Positions 20,385-31,140 of a stretch of 64,000 nucleotides of DNA are shown in pieces. A program made the position numbers and the translations under genes. Below the pieces are notes generated by a model. That model did not search any database and was not told the DNA's origin. It was given only the letters and a program-made list of their open reading frames with translations. The stretch comes from Gloeomargarita sp. SRBZ-1_bins_9 (GTDB lineage: Bacteria > Cyanobacteriota > Cyanobacteriia > Gloeomargaritales > Gloeomargaritaceae), in contig JAUQVX010000004.1 in assembly GCA_039794565.1 (NCBI GenBank), positions 1 to 64,000 on the forward strand, read 5' to 3'. The stretch's first letter is position 1. Each line of letters opens with the position of its first letter.

Positions 20385-21024
20385 CCCGGTAGTGCAGAAA
20401 TAACTCCTGGTCTACGCGTTCACAAGTGAGCAACTCCAGGGCAAGGGGCTGGGGCAAGCCAGGGCCATCCACGAGGGTTGGGGCCGTCGCACCGCCTACC
20501 AACAGGGGGCACAGAGTCAGCCACAGGTCGTCAATGACCCCGGCAGCGAGTAAATCCGCCAATAACTCGCCCCCCCCCAGCACAGCAATGCGGCGCAACC
20601 CCAGGGCAGCAAATTCCGCCAGCAGCGCCAGCCAGGTCTGATCCCACCACACCCGGGCAAAGACTGGCTCTGTCTGCCACCGCTGCGCCCCCAGTTGGGT
20701 CGTCACCAACCAACGTGCCAAGGGTTGTCGAAAAAAGGCCATATCCCGGTCTAGGTCACCGCTGCGACTGCAAATGATGTGTAGGGTTTGCGGGGGTTTT
20801 CCCTGACGTTGGCGCCAAGCTAACAGGGCTTCGTTGTGAACCAACATGCCACTGCCATAGGCCCGCAACGTTTGAGCGCCCATGAGGACTGCATCGCTGT
20901 GGGCCACTTGGCGTTCCAGGTGCGCCCGGTCGGCGGGAGAACCAAAGTGAGCCGCACCCCGCTGTACATCGGCAATTTTGCCGTCTGCCGTCATAGCCAG
21001 AACTGCCGTCATCTGGGGGCGCAT
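20371..21024 (-). CDS. RibD C-terminal domain (dihydrofolate-reductase-like) reductase
   Basis: A 217-residue protein of the RibD C-terminal/5-amino-6-uracil reductase family. Signs are [21 protein letters not shown], the NADPH-binding [38 protein letters not shown] and [16 protein letters not shown]. In riboflavin synthesis this domain reduces the ribosyl group of the pyrimidine intermediate; here there is no deaminase domain. It may be the stand-alone reductase of riboflavin synthesis or a reductase of a related pteridine. The ATG at 21024 marks the family start. It is divergent from proS. Confidence 0.85.
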   Translation of the reverse strand: MRPQMTAVLAMTADGKIADVQRGAAHFGSPADRAHLERQVAHSDAVLMGAQTLRAYGSGMLVHNEALLAWRQRQGKPPQTLHIICSRSGDLDRDMAFFRQPLARWLVTTQLGAQRWQTEPVFARVWWDQTWLALLAEFAALGLRRIAVLGGGELLADLLAAGVIDDLWLTLCPLLVGGATAPTLVDGPGLPQPLALELLTCERVDQELFLHYRVKYP

Positions 21025-21067
21025 GGGGTACGTTAAGATAGAAAGCCATATTGATTCTAGGGAATCT

Positions 21068-22861
21068 ATGCGTTGCTCGCGGCTGTTGCTGGTGACCCTA
21101 CGCGAGGACCCGGCAGAAGCAGAAATTATCAGCCACAAATTGCTCCTGCGGGCAGGGTACATCCGGCGGGTCAGTGCGGGGATTTATGTGTATTTGCCGT
21201 TGATGTGGCGGGTGCTGCAAAAGATCATGCAGATTGTGCGGGAAGAAATGGATGCCGCCGGCGCGCAGGAATGCCTATTACCCCAGTTGCAACCCGCCAG
21301 TTTGTGGCAAGAATCGGGGCGCTGGGAAACCTATACCAAGGGCGAAGGGATTATGTTTACCCTGACGGACCGGCAACAGCGGGAAATGGGCCTGGGACCA
21401 ACCCACGAAGAAGTGATCACCGATGTCGCCCGCCAATTGATCCGCTCCTACCGGCAATTGCCCCTGAACCTCTATCAGATCCAGACCAAGTTTCGGGATG
21501 AAATTCGCCCTCGTTTTGGCCTGATGCGGGGCCGGGAATTCATTATGAAGGACGCCTATTCCTTCGATGCTGATGAGGAAGGCATGCGCCGGTCCTATGA
21601 GAAGATGTACCACGCTTACTGCCGTATTTTGGAGCGGTGTGGGTTGGCGTACCGCCCGGTGCAAGCCGACAGTGGGGCGATTGGGGGTTCCGCTTCCCAA
21701 GAATTTATGGTCCTAGCGCCAGCGGGGGAAGACGAGGTGCTCTATACCCCAGATGGCCAGTACGCCGCCAACGTGGAAAAAGCGGTTTCCCTGCCCCCTG
21801 ACCCGGCGCCCTCCCCCTTTACCCAGGCCGAACAAAGATACACCCCCCATACCCCAACCATCGAAGCCCTGTGCGCCTACCTGAATTGCTCACCCACCCA
21901 AGTCGTCAAAAATGTGATGTATCAGGCCATTTTGGACACGGGACTTGTGGTGCTGGTGCTGGTGAGTATACGCGGCGACCAGGAGGTCAATGCGGTGAAA
22001 TTGACCAACGAAATCACGCGCCGGGCACCGACTCTGGGGGGACAGCGGGTTTTGAAGCTGATGCCGGCCGAGCAAGACCATCCAGACGCCTGGGCAGCTC
22101 AACCGTTGCCCTGGGGTTACATCGGACCGGACCTACCCGATACCTACCTCAAAAAAGACCCCAACATTTACCCCCACTTCCTACGTTTGCTGGACCAAAC
22201 CGTGGCACCCCTCAAAAACTTTGTCACCGGCGCCAATCGGGTGGATTATCACTGGGTGGGGGCCAACTGGGGTCAGGAATTTCCGGCCATCACGGCTACC
22301 GTAGATGTGCGCAAAGCCCAGGCGGGTGACCGCGCCCTCCATGACCCCCAGCAAACCCTGCACAGCGCCCGCGCCATCGAAGTCGGACATATTTTTCAAC
22401 TGGGCACCAAGTATTCTGCCGCCATGGGCGCCACCTACACCAACGAGCAAGGGCAGGAAGTTCCCCTAGTCATGGGGTGTTATGGCCTGGGGGTCTCCCG
22501 CTTGGCCCAAGCCGCCGTTGAACAATCCCACGACAGCGATGGCATGATTTGGCCGCCCGCCATTGCTCCATATCTGGTGATCATCTCCGTACCCAACATG
22601 CAGGATGCGCACCAGGTCGCCGTCGCCGAAAAGCTCTACCAGGACCTGCAAAAAGCCGGGATGGACGTACTGCTGGATGACCGACCCGAGCGCGCCGGTG
22701 TGAAATTCAAAGACGCCGATTTGATTGGCATCCCCTACCGGGTGGTACCGGGGCGTTCCCTGGCCAACAACCAAGTAGAAATCATTACCCGCAAGGACCA
22801 CGCGACAGAATTGGTGGCCCTGGAAAACGTTATCACCTTTTTCCAGACCCGACGCCCCTAG
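21068..22861 (+). CDS. proS: Prolyl-tRNA synthetase (bacterial type)
   Basis: A 597-residue class II aminoacyl-tRNA synthetase charging tRNA-Pro. Motif 1 lies in [19 protein letters not shown], motif 2 in [21 protein letters not shown], motif 3 in [18 protein letters not shown], and the anticodon-binding domain is C-terminal ([19 protein letters not shown]). The editing domain inserted between motifs 2 and 3 of the bacterial form is present but differs from proteobacterial versions (about residues 225-390). The ATG at 21068 follows family length. The stop overlaps that of ileS by 4 nt (CTAG). Confidence 0.97.
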   Translation: MRCSRLLLVTLREDPAEAEIISHKLLLRAGYIRRVSAGIYVYLPLMWRVLQKIMQIVREEMDAAGAQECLLPQLQPASLWQESGRWETYTKGEGIMFTLTDRQQREMGLGPTHEEVITDVARQLIRSYRQLPLNLYQIQTKFRDEIRPRFGLMRGREFIMKDAYSFDADEEGMRRSYEKMYHAYCRILERCGLAYRPVQADSGAIGGSASQEFMVLAPAGEDEVLYTPDGQYAANVEKAVSLPPDPAPSPFTQAEQRYTPHTPTIEALCAYLNCSPTQVVKNVMYQAILDTGLVVLVLVSIRGDQEVNAVKLTNEITRRAPTLGGQRVLKLMPAEQDHPDAWAAQPLPWGYIGPDLPDTYLKKDPNIYPHFLRLLDQTVAPLKNFVTGANRVDYHWVGANWGQEFPAITATVDVRKAQAGDRALHDPQQTLHSARAIEVGHIFQLGTKYSAAMGATYTNEQGQEVPLVMGCYGLGVSRLAQAAVEQSHDSDGMIWPPAIAPYLVIISVPNMQDAHQVAVAEKLYQDLQKAGMDVLLDDRPERAGVKFKDADLIGIPYRVVPGRSLANNQVEIITRKDHATELVALENVITFFQTRRP

Positions 22862-25671
22862 AATTGCCCGGCCAGCGCCTGGACACACCGTTCGCAAAGC
22901 TCGGGATGTTGGGGGTCCTGGCCCACCCGCTCCGAGTAATTCCAACAGCGTTGACACTTGCGCCCGGCCGCCGGTTGCATCTCCACCTGCCAGCGCTGCC
23001 CCGGTTCACCCGGCTCCACCCGCACCTGCGACACCAGGAATAAATAGCACAGTTCGTCCACGCCGTTGCTGGGGGTATTGAGCGCCTGCAAGCGGGCCAA
23101 CCATTCCGGGTCGCCAACCCGCAGGATGATCTGCGCCTCCAACGACGAGCCGATGGTTTTTGCCGCCCGCGCCCCCTCCAACACCCGATTCACCTCCGCC
23201 CGCAGGTCCCGCCACTGCTCCCAGACCTGGGCCAATTCCGGTTGCCGCCACTGCTCCGGCACCTCCGGCCAACGGGTCAAAAACACCGATTTTGCCCCCG
23301 GGTCATAGGGCATAAATTGCCAAATGTCCTCGGCCAAATGACACAAAACCGGCGCAATGAGCTTGGCTAATGTCTCCAGCGTTATCGCCAGCACCGTTTG
23401 ACAACTGCGCCGCCGGTAACCCTTGGGCGTACTGATATACAGCCGGTCCTTGGCAATATCCAAGTAAAAACTGGACAAATCCACCACACAAAAATTCTGG
23501 ATCGTCTGGAAAAAGCGATAGAACTCGTACTGGGCAAACGCCTGGGTCACCGTTTCCACCACCTCCGCCAACCGGTGCAGCAGGTAGCGGTCCAACGCCG
23601 GCAACTCACCGTAGGCCATCGCCTCCGTCCGGGGGTCAAAGTCGTAAAGATTCCCCAGCAGAAAACGGGCCGTATTGCGAATCTTGCGGTAGATGTCCGC
23701 CATTTGGTTGAGAATAGTGCGACCCAAAGGCACATCATCAGCGTAGTTGACCGAAGCCACCCACAGGCGCAACACATCCGCACCGTAGGCCGGTTCCGTT
23801 TGGGGATTTTTGCCGCCGTTGATCACCACCAGCGGGTCCACCACATTCCCCAGGGACTTGCTCATCTTGCGCCCCTGCTCATCCAGGACAAAACCGTGGG
23901 TGAGCACCTGTTTATAGGGGGCCTTTCCCCGCACCGCCACCGAGGTCAGCAAGCTGGACTGGAACCATCCCCGGTGCTGGTCCGAACCTTCCAGATACAA
24001 ATCCGCCTGGTCCGCCAATCCCCGCGCCTGCAACACCGCTGCCCAGGATGACCCCGAATCAAACCAGACATCCATCGTGTCGGTGCCCTTGCGGTAGGTG
24101 CGCCCATTGTGGCGATAGGCCGGGGGCAGCAACTCCTCCACCGGTGCCGTCCACCAAATGTCCGAACCGTGCTGGCGAATCAAGTCCCGCACATGGGCAA
24201 TCGTCTCCCCATTCAGCAGGGGTTCATCCGTTTCCATGTCATAGAAAACCGGGATGGGCACCCCCCAGGCCCGCTGTCGCGAAATGCACCAGTCCGTCCG
24301 CTCTTGCACCATAGCTGTGATGCGGTTTTCCCCCTGGGGCGGAATCCACCGGACCTGGCGAATCGCCTGCAACGCCAACTCCCGAAACCCACTCACCGAA
24401 GCGAACCACTGGGCCGTCGCCCGGAAAATTGTGGGTTTTTTAGTGCGCCAGTCGTAGGGGTATTTGTGGGTGTAGGGTTCATGCTTAACCAGCAGTCCCC
24501 TTTGCCGCAGCGCCTCGATAATCGCCTGGTTACCCTCCTGGAGTACAAACAGTCCGGCGAACTCCCCCGCCTCTGGGGTAAAGCACCCGGCTTCATCCAC
24601 CGGCGACAGCAAGGGCAACCCGTACTTTTGCCCCACCTGATAGTCCTCCAGACCATGCCCCGGCGCCGTGTGCACCAGTCCCGTCCCCGACTCCACCGTG
24701 ACATGCTCCCCCAACACCACCACGCCCTGCCGGTCAAACAGGGGATGTTGGTAGTGGCAAAACTCCAGCACCTTGCCCGGAAACCTGCGCGTTACGGTCA
24801 CCTCCTGCCCCACCACCCCCTGCCATTTCTCCACCAGCGCCGCCGCCACGATTACCGGGGGATAGGACCCACTGGTGACCACGGCATAGGTGACCTCTGG
24901 ATGCACCGCCACCGCCAGATTCCCCGGCAACGTCCAGGGCGTCGTCGTCCAGATGGCCAGGTATGGCCTTTCCCCATCCCCCACTGCCGCTTGGGCTGCC
25001 GGCGTCAATTCCGTCAGGGGCATCAGGGCATAGATACTAGGGGACACATGGCCATCGGGATACTCCAATTCCGCCTCCGCCAGGGCCGTGCGCGAACTGG
25101 GACTCCAATGCACCGGTTTCAGGCCCCGATAGATATACCCCTTGAGCGCCATTTGCCCAAACACCTCGACCTGGGCCGCTTCATAGGCCGGGTCCAGCGT
25201 CAGATAGGCCTGCTCCCAATCCCCCCAGACCCCACAACGCTGAAAACTCCGTTTCTGGCGCTCCACCGCCTCCAGGGCATAAGCTTTCGCCTTCTGGCGC
25301 AGTTCGATGGGTGTGAGTTTTTGCCGTACCTCGGCGGGCAACTCCTGCAACACCTTCAGTTCAATGGGCAATCCGTGGCAATCCCAACCCGGCACAAAGG
25401 GCGTGGAATACCCCCGTAGCCGATAGAACTTGTTAATGATGTCCTTGAGGATTTTGTTGAGTGTGGTGCCCATGTGAATATCCCCGTTGGCGTAGGGGGG
25501 GCCATCGTGCAGGACAAAGGTGGGGGCCTGGGGGTCTTGCGCCTGGGGAATCCCTTCCCGTTGCCAAAAGGCTTGAATCTCCGGTTCCCGCACCGTGGCA
25601 TTGGCCCGCATGGGAAAGTTCGTCTGCGGCAGATTCAGCGTGTGTTTGTAATCCCCCCCCAGTTCGGTCAT
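22858..25671 (-). CDS. ileS: Isoleucyl-tRNA synthetase
   Basis: A 937-residue class I synthetase with editing domain. The HIGH motif appears as [12 protein letters not shown] (HMGT variant), the CP1 editing domain holds [18 protein letters not shown], the KMSKS loop is [15 protein letters not shown] and the C-terminal zinc finger has CQRCWNYSE with CERCVQAL. It follows the bacterial IleS type 1 length. Convergent with proS, sharing a 4-nt stop overlap. Synthetase genes of this kind can carry T-box leaders in Firmicutes; none is seen here. Confidence 0.97.
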   Translation of the reverse strand: MTELGGDYKHTLNLPQTNFPMRANATVREPEIQAFWQREGIPQAQDPQAPTFVLHDGPPYANGDIHMGTTLNKILKDIINKFYRLRGYSTPFVPGWDCHGLPIELKVLQELPAEVRQKLTPIELRQKAKAYALEAVERQKRSFQRCGVWGDWEQAYLTLDPAYEAAQVEVFGQMALKGYIYRGLKPVHWSPSSRTALAEAELEYPDGHVSPSIYALMPLTELTPAAQAAVGDGERPYLAIWTTTPWTLPGNLAVAVHPEVTYAVVTSGSYPPVIVAAALVEKWQGVVGQEVTVTRRFPGKVLEFCHYQHPLFDRQGVVVLGEHVTVESGTGLVHTAPGHGLEDYQVGQKYGLPLLSPVDEAGCFTPEAGEFAGLFVLQEGNQAIIEALRQRGLLVKHEPYTHKYPYDWRTKKPTIFRATAQWFASVSGFRELALQAIRQVRWIPPQGENRITAMVQERTDWCISRQRAWGVPIPVFYDMETDEPLLNGETIAHVRDLIRQHGSDIWWTAPVEELLPPAYRHNGRTYRKGTDTMDVWFDSGSSWAAVLQARGLADQADLYLEGSDQHRGWFQSSLLTSVAVRGKAPYKQVLTHGFVLDEQGRKMSKSLGNVVDPLVVINGGKNPQTEPAYGADVLRLWVASVNYADDVPLGRTILNQMADIYRKIRNTARFLLGNLYDFDPRTEAMAYGELPALDRYLLHRLAEVVETVTQAFAQYEFYRFFQTIQNFCVVDLSSFYLDIAKDRLYISTPKGYRRRSCQTVLAITLETLAKLIAPVLCHLAEDIWQFMPYDPGAKSVFLTRWPEVPEQWRQPELAQVWEQWRDLRAEVNRVLEGARAAKTIGSSLEAQIILRVGDPEWLARLQALNTPSNGVDELCYLFLVSQVRVEPGEPGQRWQVEMQPAAGRKCQRCWNYSERVGQDPQHPELCERCVQALAGQF

Positions 25672-26294
25672 AGGCCCTGCTGCTGATCACTCAACATCTT
25701 TTCATTCTAACGAGGGGCGGGTCCCCCTGGTCAGGGATAAAAATGCTCCGCAGCACCGATCCCTCAGAATCTCCTGGCCATTGGCCCTGGATGCCCCCCA
25801 CAAATGCCATATTTTCACCTCTGAACCAAACCATTAAATATTTGCATATTTCTTTCAGGAAGAAATCAACTCTCGGCAAAAACTACCGGTGCAAAGGAGG
25901 TTCAACCATGGGCAAATGGTCAAGAGATTATTAGCTATAGGCACTACTAGCAGCGCCAACCAGTTTATCCCAGGGGAGTTCCCCTTGTGCCCTGCGTTAT
26001 TTCAGTCTTGAACCCCAGAAAGAAATTGCTGGTCTGTGGGTCGAGCCTGGTCAGTATTGGGTTTATGTGGGGGGGGAACGCTCACCCAACAGTTGGCGCA
26101 AATCAGGACCCTATTGACTAGGTGGTGAAAGTTTATCCCGATGGCCCAGCCGGCGTCCGTCCTTTCCGGAAGGCGGCTGCCTTACGCTATGCCCATGGCT
26201 CATTCCAGCGGATTTTTTCGGTCACCCTCTGCCCCAACTAACTTTTGTAGCTGGGAATACGAAATTGCCGCGTCACTGGCGCTATTGTATTGCT
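25672..26294. other. Gene-poor interval between ileS and the GGDEF gene
   Basis: About 620 nt without an intact gene. It has an AT-rich part (25800-25880), a strong Shine-Dalgarno AAAGGAGG (25893-25900) in front of the broken frame listed separately, and after it another short plus-strand frame (from a GTG near 26123) reading VVKVYPDGPAGVRPFRK before stopping. I see no tRNA, clear terminator or transposase. Confidence 0.6.
25908..26117 (+). pseudogene. Decayed small ORF behind a consensus ribosome binding site
   Basis: ATG at 25908 has a perfect AAAGGAGG seven bases upstream. Translation gives MGKWSRDY, then two in-frame TAG codons (25932 and 25938), after which the same frame stays open for 58 codons with protein-like composition (FSLEPQKEIAGLWVEPGQY, WVYVGGERSPNSW) until TGA at 26115. 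This looks like a gene inactivated by stop codons. Alternatively the 8-codon ORF could be a short peptide in its own right. The family is not recognised. Confidence 0.4.
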
Positions 26295-28556
26295 CTAGCG
26301 TAAGCTATTCCAACCCTCCGATTGACGATCTGGTGTGGTCCCTGTGGGGGCCTTTTTTGTTTCCAGCGCGAATCGGGCCGTTAATTCCCCTGCTGGCAAG
26401 GGGGGACCTACCCAATAGCCCTGTAAGCCATCACAACCCCAATCCTGGAGAAGGTGAGCCTGTTGTTGCGTTTCCACCCCAACGGCAATGGTGCACATGC
26501 CTAAACTCTGGGCCAACAGGACCGTGGCCTGCACCAGCAGTTGCGCGTGGGTTAGTTTGGTCAAGGGGGCGATGATGGCCGGATGGAACTTCAACGTTTT
26601 GACCCAGGATAGGCACCCTTGAGCTGTTGCTCCCCCACCCCAGCCATGGATGCTGAGGCCGATGCCCAGGTCCTGGATGCTTTGCAACCAGCGGGGGTCC
26701 GCTTGCATCATGACCTCCTCGTTCATTTCCAACTGCAACTGCTGGGGAGGGAATCCGGCGCCCTTGAGTAGGTCTGCTAAGCGAGCGGCAAAATCGGCCT
26801 GCTGGAGGGAACAGGTTGATAAATTGACAAACAGCATCCACTCTGCCGGCCACTGCTGCATTTGGGTCACAGCTGTGGTCAACACCCACCAGTCTAATTC
26901 CCCCAGCAGCCCCGCCGCCGCCACATCCCCTAAGAAGGAGTCCGGCGCCAAAATCCCTTGTTGGGGGTGATACCAACGGACCAGCGCCTCCACCCCTAAC
27001 ACCCGCCCATCGGCAACGGTCACCACCGGCTGATAGTGCACTTGCAATTGTCCCTCCGCCAAGGCAGTGCGAATGGCCGAATCGGTAGGGGCGGAACGGT
27101 ACATGTCCGTCGTAAACACCACCCACTGGGATCGGCCTTGATTTTTCGCTTGGTACATGGCCTTATCCGCATCCTGCAACATTTGCTCCGGGGTTTCGTA
27201 GTGGGGATGGCCGTAAACGACACCCATGCTGGCCTGCACGGCAACCATCTGCCCCGCTAGCGTTAGGGGTTGGGCAATGATCTGTTGCAACTGGGTCAAG
27301 CGGCCGGGCAACTGTTCAGGGGTCAAAGCATGGAGGATCAGGGCAAACTCATCCCCCCCGAGACGGGCCACCATATCCCCTGTCGGTAGGGCAGACTGCA
27401 ACCGCCGGGCAATGGTGACGAGTAATTCATCGCCATACAAATGCCCCAGGCGGTCATTAATTTCCTTGAAGCGGTCGAGGTCCAGGAAAACTAGGACAAA
27501 GGGTGGATACCTCCCCTGTTGGCAGTGGGCCAGGGCCTGGAGCAGGCGTTCCAAAAACAACCGGCGATTGGGCAAACCTGTGAGCGGATCATGGAACGCC
27601 TTGTGTAGCAGTTGCACTTCGACTAATTTTTTCTCGGTGATGTCCCGGCCAATCCCCTGGATTTCCTGCAACCCTCCTTGACCATCGAAAAAACCCTGTA
27701 CTGTCCATTCGTACCACTGCTCCGGCAGACCCACCAGCCGACATTCCAGGGTGAAGGTAGGCCGATCGGGGGTTAACGACCGCAAGTGGGCTAAAAACCG
27801 TTGTTGGTCTTCTGCACAAAATGGGTGGACAAAGGGGCGGTGCAATAACTGGGCTTCGCTGCGTCCGGCATAGCGACAAAAGGCCGGATTGACAAAAGTT
27901 AACTCCCCATCTGCCCTGGCCCGATAAATCAACTCCGTTTGATGGGTCACCACCGTGCGCAGGCATTCTTCCCTAGCTTGCAGCGTCTGGAGCAGATGCA
28001 TTTGATCGGTGATATCCAGGGATACTCCCACCACCCGCGCCGGTTGTCCCTCGCCGTCACGCAATAACTGACTGATGGACTGCAACCACCGCCAGTTACC
28101 ATCAGCGGTGCGCACCCGGTACCGCTCCTTGGCCTTATCTCGCTCCCCCCGCAAATACTGCTGCCGAATGCGAAGCAGCTGGGGCAGGTCCTCAGGATGA
28201 ACCAGCTGCAGGGGCGCTGAACCGGTTAATCGCATGGTCTGGGGTTCGTCAGGGGGGTACAAACCAGGGTCATGGGTGTAACGGGTAATTTCCATGATGT
28301 CCTTGGCTACATCCCACTCCCAGATGAGGAGTCCCGCCGTCTGGGCCGCTAGTTTCAAGCGGGTTTCACTTTCCTGGAGGGATTGCTGGGCCACCACCTG
28401 ATCCGTCAAGTCCACCAGTTGGGACAAGAACAGGAGGGGTCTCCCAGCCGAGTCCCGAGCAATGGCCACCTTACTCAGGCGAATGTAGCGCAGGTCCTGG
28501 GACGGCAGTTGCAGGCGCAGTTCCAGGGTCAGCTGGGGAATTTTGCCGGCCAACAA
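26295..28556 (-). CDS. PAS-GGDEF-EAL signalling protein, 3' portion of a frameshifted gene
   Basis: 753 residues encoding the C-terminal part of a cyclic-di-GMP protein. Order: end of a PAS domain, two more PAS/PAC units (RYRVRTADGNWRWLQS, ADGELTFVNPAFCRYAGRSE), a GGDEF domain (PLTGLPNRRLFLERL, FLDLDRFKEINDRLGH, ARLGGDEFALIL) with an intact active site but no RxxD inhibitory site (PTGD instead), and an EAL domain. The EAL domain keeps GVEALVRW and LQLEMNEEVM but reads LSIHGWGGGA where active enzymes have DDFGTG, and KFHPAII instead of the KID motif, so hydrolysis of c-di-GMP is unlikely. The frame begins inside a PAS domain whose first half is in the neighbouring frame, so this is not a natural start. 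Confidence 0.8.
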   Translation of the reverse strand: MLAGKIPQLTLELRLQLPSQDLRYIRLSKVAIARDSAGRPLLFLSQLVDLTDQVVAQQSLQESETRLKLAAQTAGLLIWEWDVAKDIMEITRYTHDPGLYPPDEPQTMRLTGSAPLQLVHPEDLPQLLRIRQQYLRGERDKAKERYRVRTADGNWRWLQSISQLLRDGEGQPARVVGVSLDITDQMHLLQTLQAREECLRTVVTHQTELIYRARADGELTFVNPAFCRYAGRSEAQLLHRPFVHPFCAEDQQRFLAHLRSLTPDRPTFTLECRLVGLPEQWYEWTVQGFFDGQGGLQEIQGIGRDITEKKLVEVQLLHKAFHDPLTGLPNRRLFLERLLQALAHCQQGRYPPFVLVFLDLDRFKEINDRLGHLYGDELLVTIARRLQSALPTGDMVARLGGDEFALILHALTPEQLPGRLTQLQQIIAQPLTLAGQMVAVQASMGVVYGHPHYETPEQMLQDADKAMYQAKNQGRSQWVVFTTDMYRSAPTDSAIRTALAEGQLQVHYQPVVTVADGRVLGVEALVRWYHPQQGILAPDSFLGDVAAAGLLGELDWWVLTTAVTQMQQWPAEWMLFVNLSTCSLQQADFAARLADLLKGAGFPPQQLQLEMNEEVMMQADPRWLQSIQDLGIGLSIHGWGGGATAQGCLSWVKTLKFHPAIIAPLTKLTHAQLLVQATVLLAQSLGMCTIAVGVETQQQAHLLQDWGCDGLQGYWVGPPLPAGELTARFALETKKAPTGTTPDRQSEGWNSLR

Positions 28557-30022
28557 ACGGTTATTAGCGGTGACATACCATACCGCCCCCGATCCTCAGG
28601 ATGGATAAAGTGAACGCACTCCTCCGACAGCAGCGACGCGGTATCTTGGCGGAGCAATTGCCCCATCGCCGCATTCACCCGCAGAAAGCGCCCCTCCGTG
28701 TCTGTGATGGACATGGGGATGGGGGAACGCTCAAAAGCCAACTGGAACTGCTCCAGACTCTGGCGCAACGCCCGGTTAATTCGCCACTTTTCCGTCACAT
28801 CCTGGACCGTTATGTACAGCAGCCGCTGACCTCGGATCACCAGGGCTTGACCGTAGCAGGCCAGATGCAGTAATCCGCCGTCCCGGTGCCACACCCGCAA
28901 CTCCTCGGGGACCCGGTCCACACATCCCTGTATCCAGCGCTGGTAGGCTCGGCGTAGCTTGCGACGGTCGGCCGCATGGACCAAACGCAGCAAACCTTTA
29001 GGCGATAGGCGGAGCAATTCCGTCCGGCTGTAACCCAGGATGTGGCACAGGGCCGTATTCACCAACCGCACCCGCCGGTCCTGAAAAATAGCCATCCCCA
29101 GGGGTACCGCTTCCAAGAAAACCTGGTCATCGTTTTTGGGCCGCACCGCACTTTGCAGTAACCGTCGCCCCTGCCAGGTCAACACCCGCGCCGTAATTTC
29201 CACAGGGATCACCTGTCCATCCCGTCGTTGCATCCGCGCCGATACTGCCATAGTCCCCCCGGCCTGCACCCACTGGCAGAAATCACGCTGGGCCGTCGCC
29301 TGTTCCCAGGGGGGATGACACTCCCACTGGCAACGGCCTATCAGCTCCGCCGGGGGATAGCCCAGTAACGCCTCCAGCTGGGGATTGACCTCCAGAATTT
29401 CCCCCGTCTGGGCATCACTGAGCAAAATCCCATCGCTGGCCGACGCGAACAGATGCCGGTATTTCGCCTCAGTTTCCCCCAACGCCCGTCTCAGGTGCCA
29501 TTGCCGCAGCGCTTGGGCCACCGCGGTCCCCACCGAAGCCAGTAGGTGAGCTTCCGTTGTCTGCCACTGGCGCACCTGGACGCAATCGTCAAACCCGATG
29601 AACCCGTACAACTCTTCACCCGCTAGCAGGGGCACCACCAGGATACTCACAATGCCCTGCATCGCCAGACAGTCCCGCTCCGGTGGGGGGAAATCGGCCA
29701 CAGCGCCGTAAATTGCCTGCCCCCGCTGTAGGGTCGCCAGCCAGTGGTCAAAGCCATTAGCCCGGTAATCAAAATTCTGTAACTGGGCATTATGGCGCTC
29801 TGGCTTGATTCCCGGCGCGCACCATTCCGCCACCTGGGATGCCAGCACCTGTCCCTGGCCCCCCCAATGATGCTCAAAAATATACACCCGTGACACCCCC
29901 ACCGTTTCCCCCAGCACCTGGAGAATGGGGTCATACAAAAGGCGGGGGTTTTCGGCAGCCAGCAACCAATTTTGGATTTGGACAATGGCCCGTAATGCCG
30001 CTTCCGAGGACTGGTGGTGCAT
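28529..30022 (-). CDS. GAF-PAS sensory protein, 5' portion of the same frameshifted gene
   Basis: 497 residues, starting at ATG 30022. A GAF domain (about residues 15-170, with GIVSILVVPLLAGEELYGFIGFDD) is followed by a PAS domain (YRHLFASASDGILLSDAQTG), a second PAS-like unit (VPLGMAIFQDRRVRLVNTALC) and a third that begins normally (SPIPMSITDTEGRFLRVNAA) through FIHPEDRG and then runs into an unrelated tail of 15 residues. In the -1 neighbour frame the expected PAS sequence continues (AVWYVTANNRLLAGKIPQL). One extra G in the G5 tract (plus-strand C5 at 28586-28590) would join both halves into one protein of about 1240 residues: GAF, several PAS, GGDEF, EAL. Confidence 0.8.
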   Translation of the reverse strand: MHHQSSEAALRAIVQIQNWLLAAENPRLLYDPILQVLGETVGVSRVYIFEHHWGGQGQVLASQVAEWCAPGIKPERHNAQLQNFDYRANGFDHWLATLQRGQAIYGAVADFPPPERDCLAMQGIVSILVVPLLAGEELYGFIGFDDCVQVRQWQTTEAHLLASVGTAVAQALRQWHLRRALGETEAKYRHLFASASDGILLSDAQTGEILEVNPQLEALLGYPPAELIGRCQWECHPPWEQATAQRDFCQWVQAGGTMAVSARMQRRDGQVIPVEITARVLTWQGRRLLQSAVRPKNDDQVFLEAVPLGMAIFQDRRVRLVNTALCHILGYSRTELLRLSPKGLLRLVHAADRRKLRRAYQRWIQGCVDRVPEELRVWHRDGGLLHLACYGQALVIRGQRLLYITVQDVTEKWRINRALRQSLEQFQLAFERSPIPMSITDTEGRFLRVNAAMGQLLRQDTASLLSEECVHFIHPEDRGRYGMSPLITVCWPAKFPS

Positions 30023-30090
30023 CAGGGGGAGGGCTAGACCTTGTCAACCGTTATTGGTTGCACGATAGCACAGACGGATACTGCCCGGCC

Positions 30091-31134
30091 TTAATCGCTC
30101 AACCCTGGCAGGTACACCCGGTGACCGGCAGCCCTGAGGGTTAACTCCTGGCGCGCCAATTCCAAATCATGTTCCACCATCATCCGCACCAGTTGGGGAA
30201 ACGTGCAGCGCGGTTGCCAGCCCAATCTCTCCCGGGCCTTGGTGGCATCCCCCAACAGGTGGTCCACCTCCGTTGGCCGGAAATACCGGGTGTCAATTTT
30301 GACATAATCCCGCCAGTCCAGCCCCACCAGGCCAAAGGCCGCTTCTAAAAACTCCTGCACCGAATGGGCTTCCCCCGTGGCAATCACGTAGTCATCCGGC
30401 TCCGGCTGCTGCAACATCAGCCACATGGCCTCTACGTAGTCCCCCGCAAACCCCCAGTCTCGCTTGGCCGCCAAATTGCCCAAATACAACGCCTGTTGCA
30501 ACCCCACCTTGATCCGCCCCACCGCCCGGGTAATTTTGCGCGTTACGAAGGTTTCCCCCCGGCGCGGGCTTTCGTGGTTAAACAAAATGCCATTGCAAAT
30601 AAACATCCCGTAGGCCTCCCGGTAGTTGACGCAGAACCAGTAGGCCGCCACCTTGGCCACGGCGTAGGGACTACGGGGATAAAACGGCGTTTTTTCATGC
30701 TGCGGCGGTGGCGAGGCCCCGAACATTTCCGACGAACCCGCCTGGTAAAACTTCACCCGTCGCCCTGAGGTCTGCTCGTAGTCCCGCACCGCCTCCAGCA
30801 GACGCAACGTACCCGTGGCCACCGCATCCGCCGTGTACTCCGGTTGGGCAAACGACACCTTCACGTGGGATTGTGCCCCCAAGTTGTAGACCTCATCGGG
30901 CTGGACCAGCTCCAACACGCGGCGTAGGCCCGTGCCATCCGTCAAATCCCCGTAGTGCAAAAACAGGCGCGCCTGGGGGTCATGGGGGTCCCGATACAGA
31001 TGGTCAATCCGGCTGGTGTTAAAAAGGGACGCCCGCCGGACAATCCCATGCACCACATAGCCCTTCTGGAGCAAAAACTCCGCCAGGTAAGAACCATCCT
31101 GACCCGTAATCCCCGTAATCAGCGCTTTTTTCAT
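30091..31134 (-). CDS. gmd: GDP-mannose 4,6-dehydratase
   Basis: A 347-residue short-chain-dehydrogenase-fold enzyme that converts GDP-mannose to GDP-4-keto-6-deoxymannose, the entry to GDP-fucose, GDP-rhamnose and similar sugars of surface polysaccharides. N-terminal NADP loop [19 protein letters not shown], then [17 protein letters not shown], the region [13 protein letters not shown], catalytic [15 protein letters not shown] (YxxxK) and [17 protein letters not shown]. It follows moeB by 6 nt and precedes the GGDEF gene by 68 nt on the same strand, so sugar-nucleotide supply and c-di-GMP signalling may be co-expressed. The next pathway enzyme (fucose synthase or similar) is not here. Confidence 0.96.
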   Translation of the reverse strand: MKKALITGITGQDGSYLAEFLLQKGYVVHGIVRRASLFNTSRIDHLYRDPHDPQARLFLHYGDLTDGTGLRRVLELVQPDEVYNLGAQSHVKVSFAQPEYTADAVATGTLRLLEAVRDYEQTSGRRVKFYQAGSSEMFGASPPPQHEKTPFYPRSPYAVAKVAAYWFCVNYREAYGMFICNGILFNHESPRRGETFVTRKITRAVGRIKVGLQQALYLGNLAAKRDWGFAGDYVEAMWLMLQQPEPDDYVIATGEAHSVQEFLEAAFGLVGLDWRDYVKIDTRYFRPTEVDHLLGDATKARERLGWQPRCTFPQLVRMMVEHDLELARQELTLRAAGHRVYLPGLSD

Positions 31135-31140
31135 CCCCTG

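Noticed and set aside
24109-25419. 436-codon plus-strand ORF opposite ileS
   Set aside because: It is antisense to the clearly recognisable ileS, shares its codon positions mirrored and has no family resemblance; long antisense ORFs are expected in GC-rich DNA.
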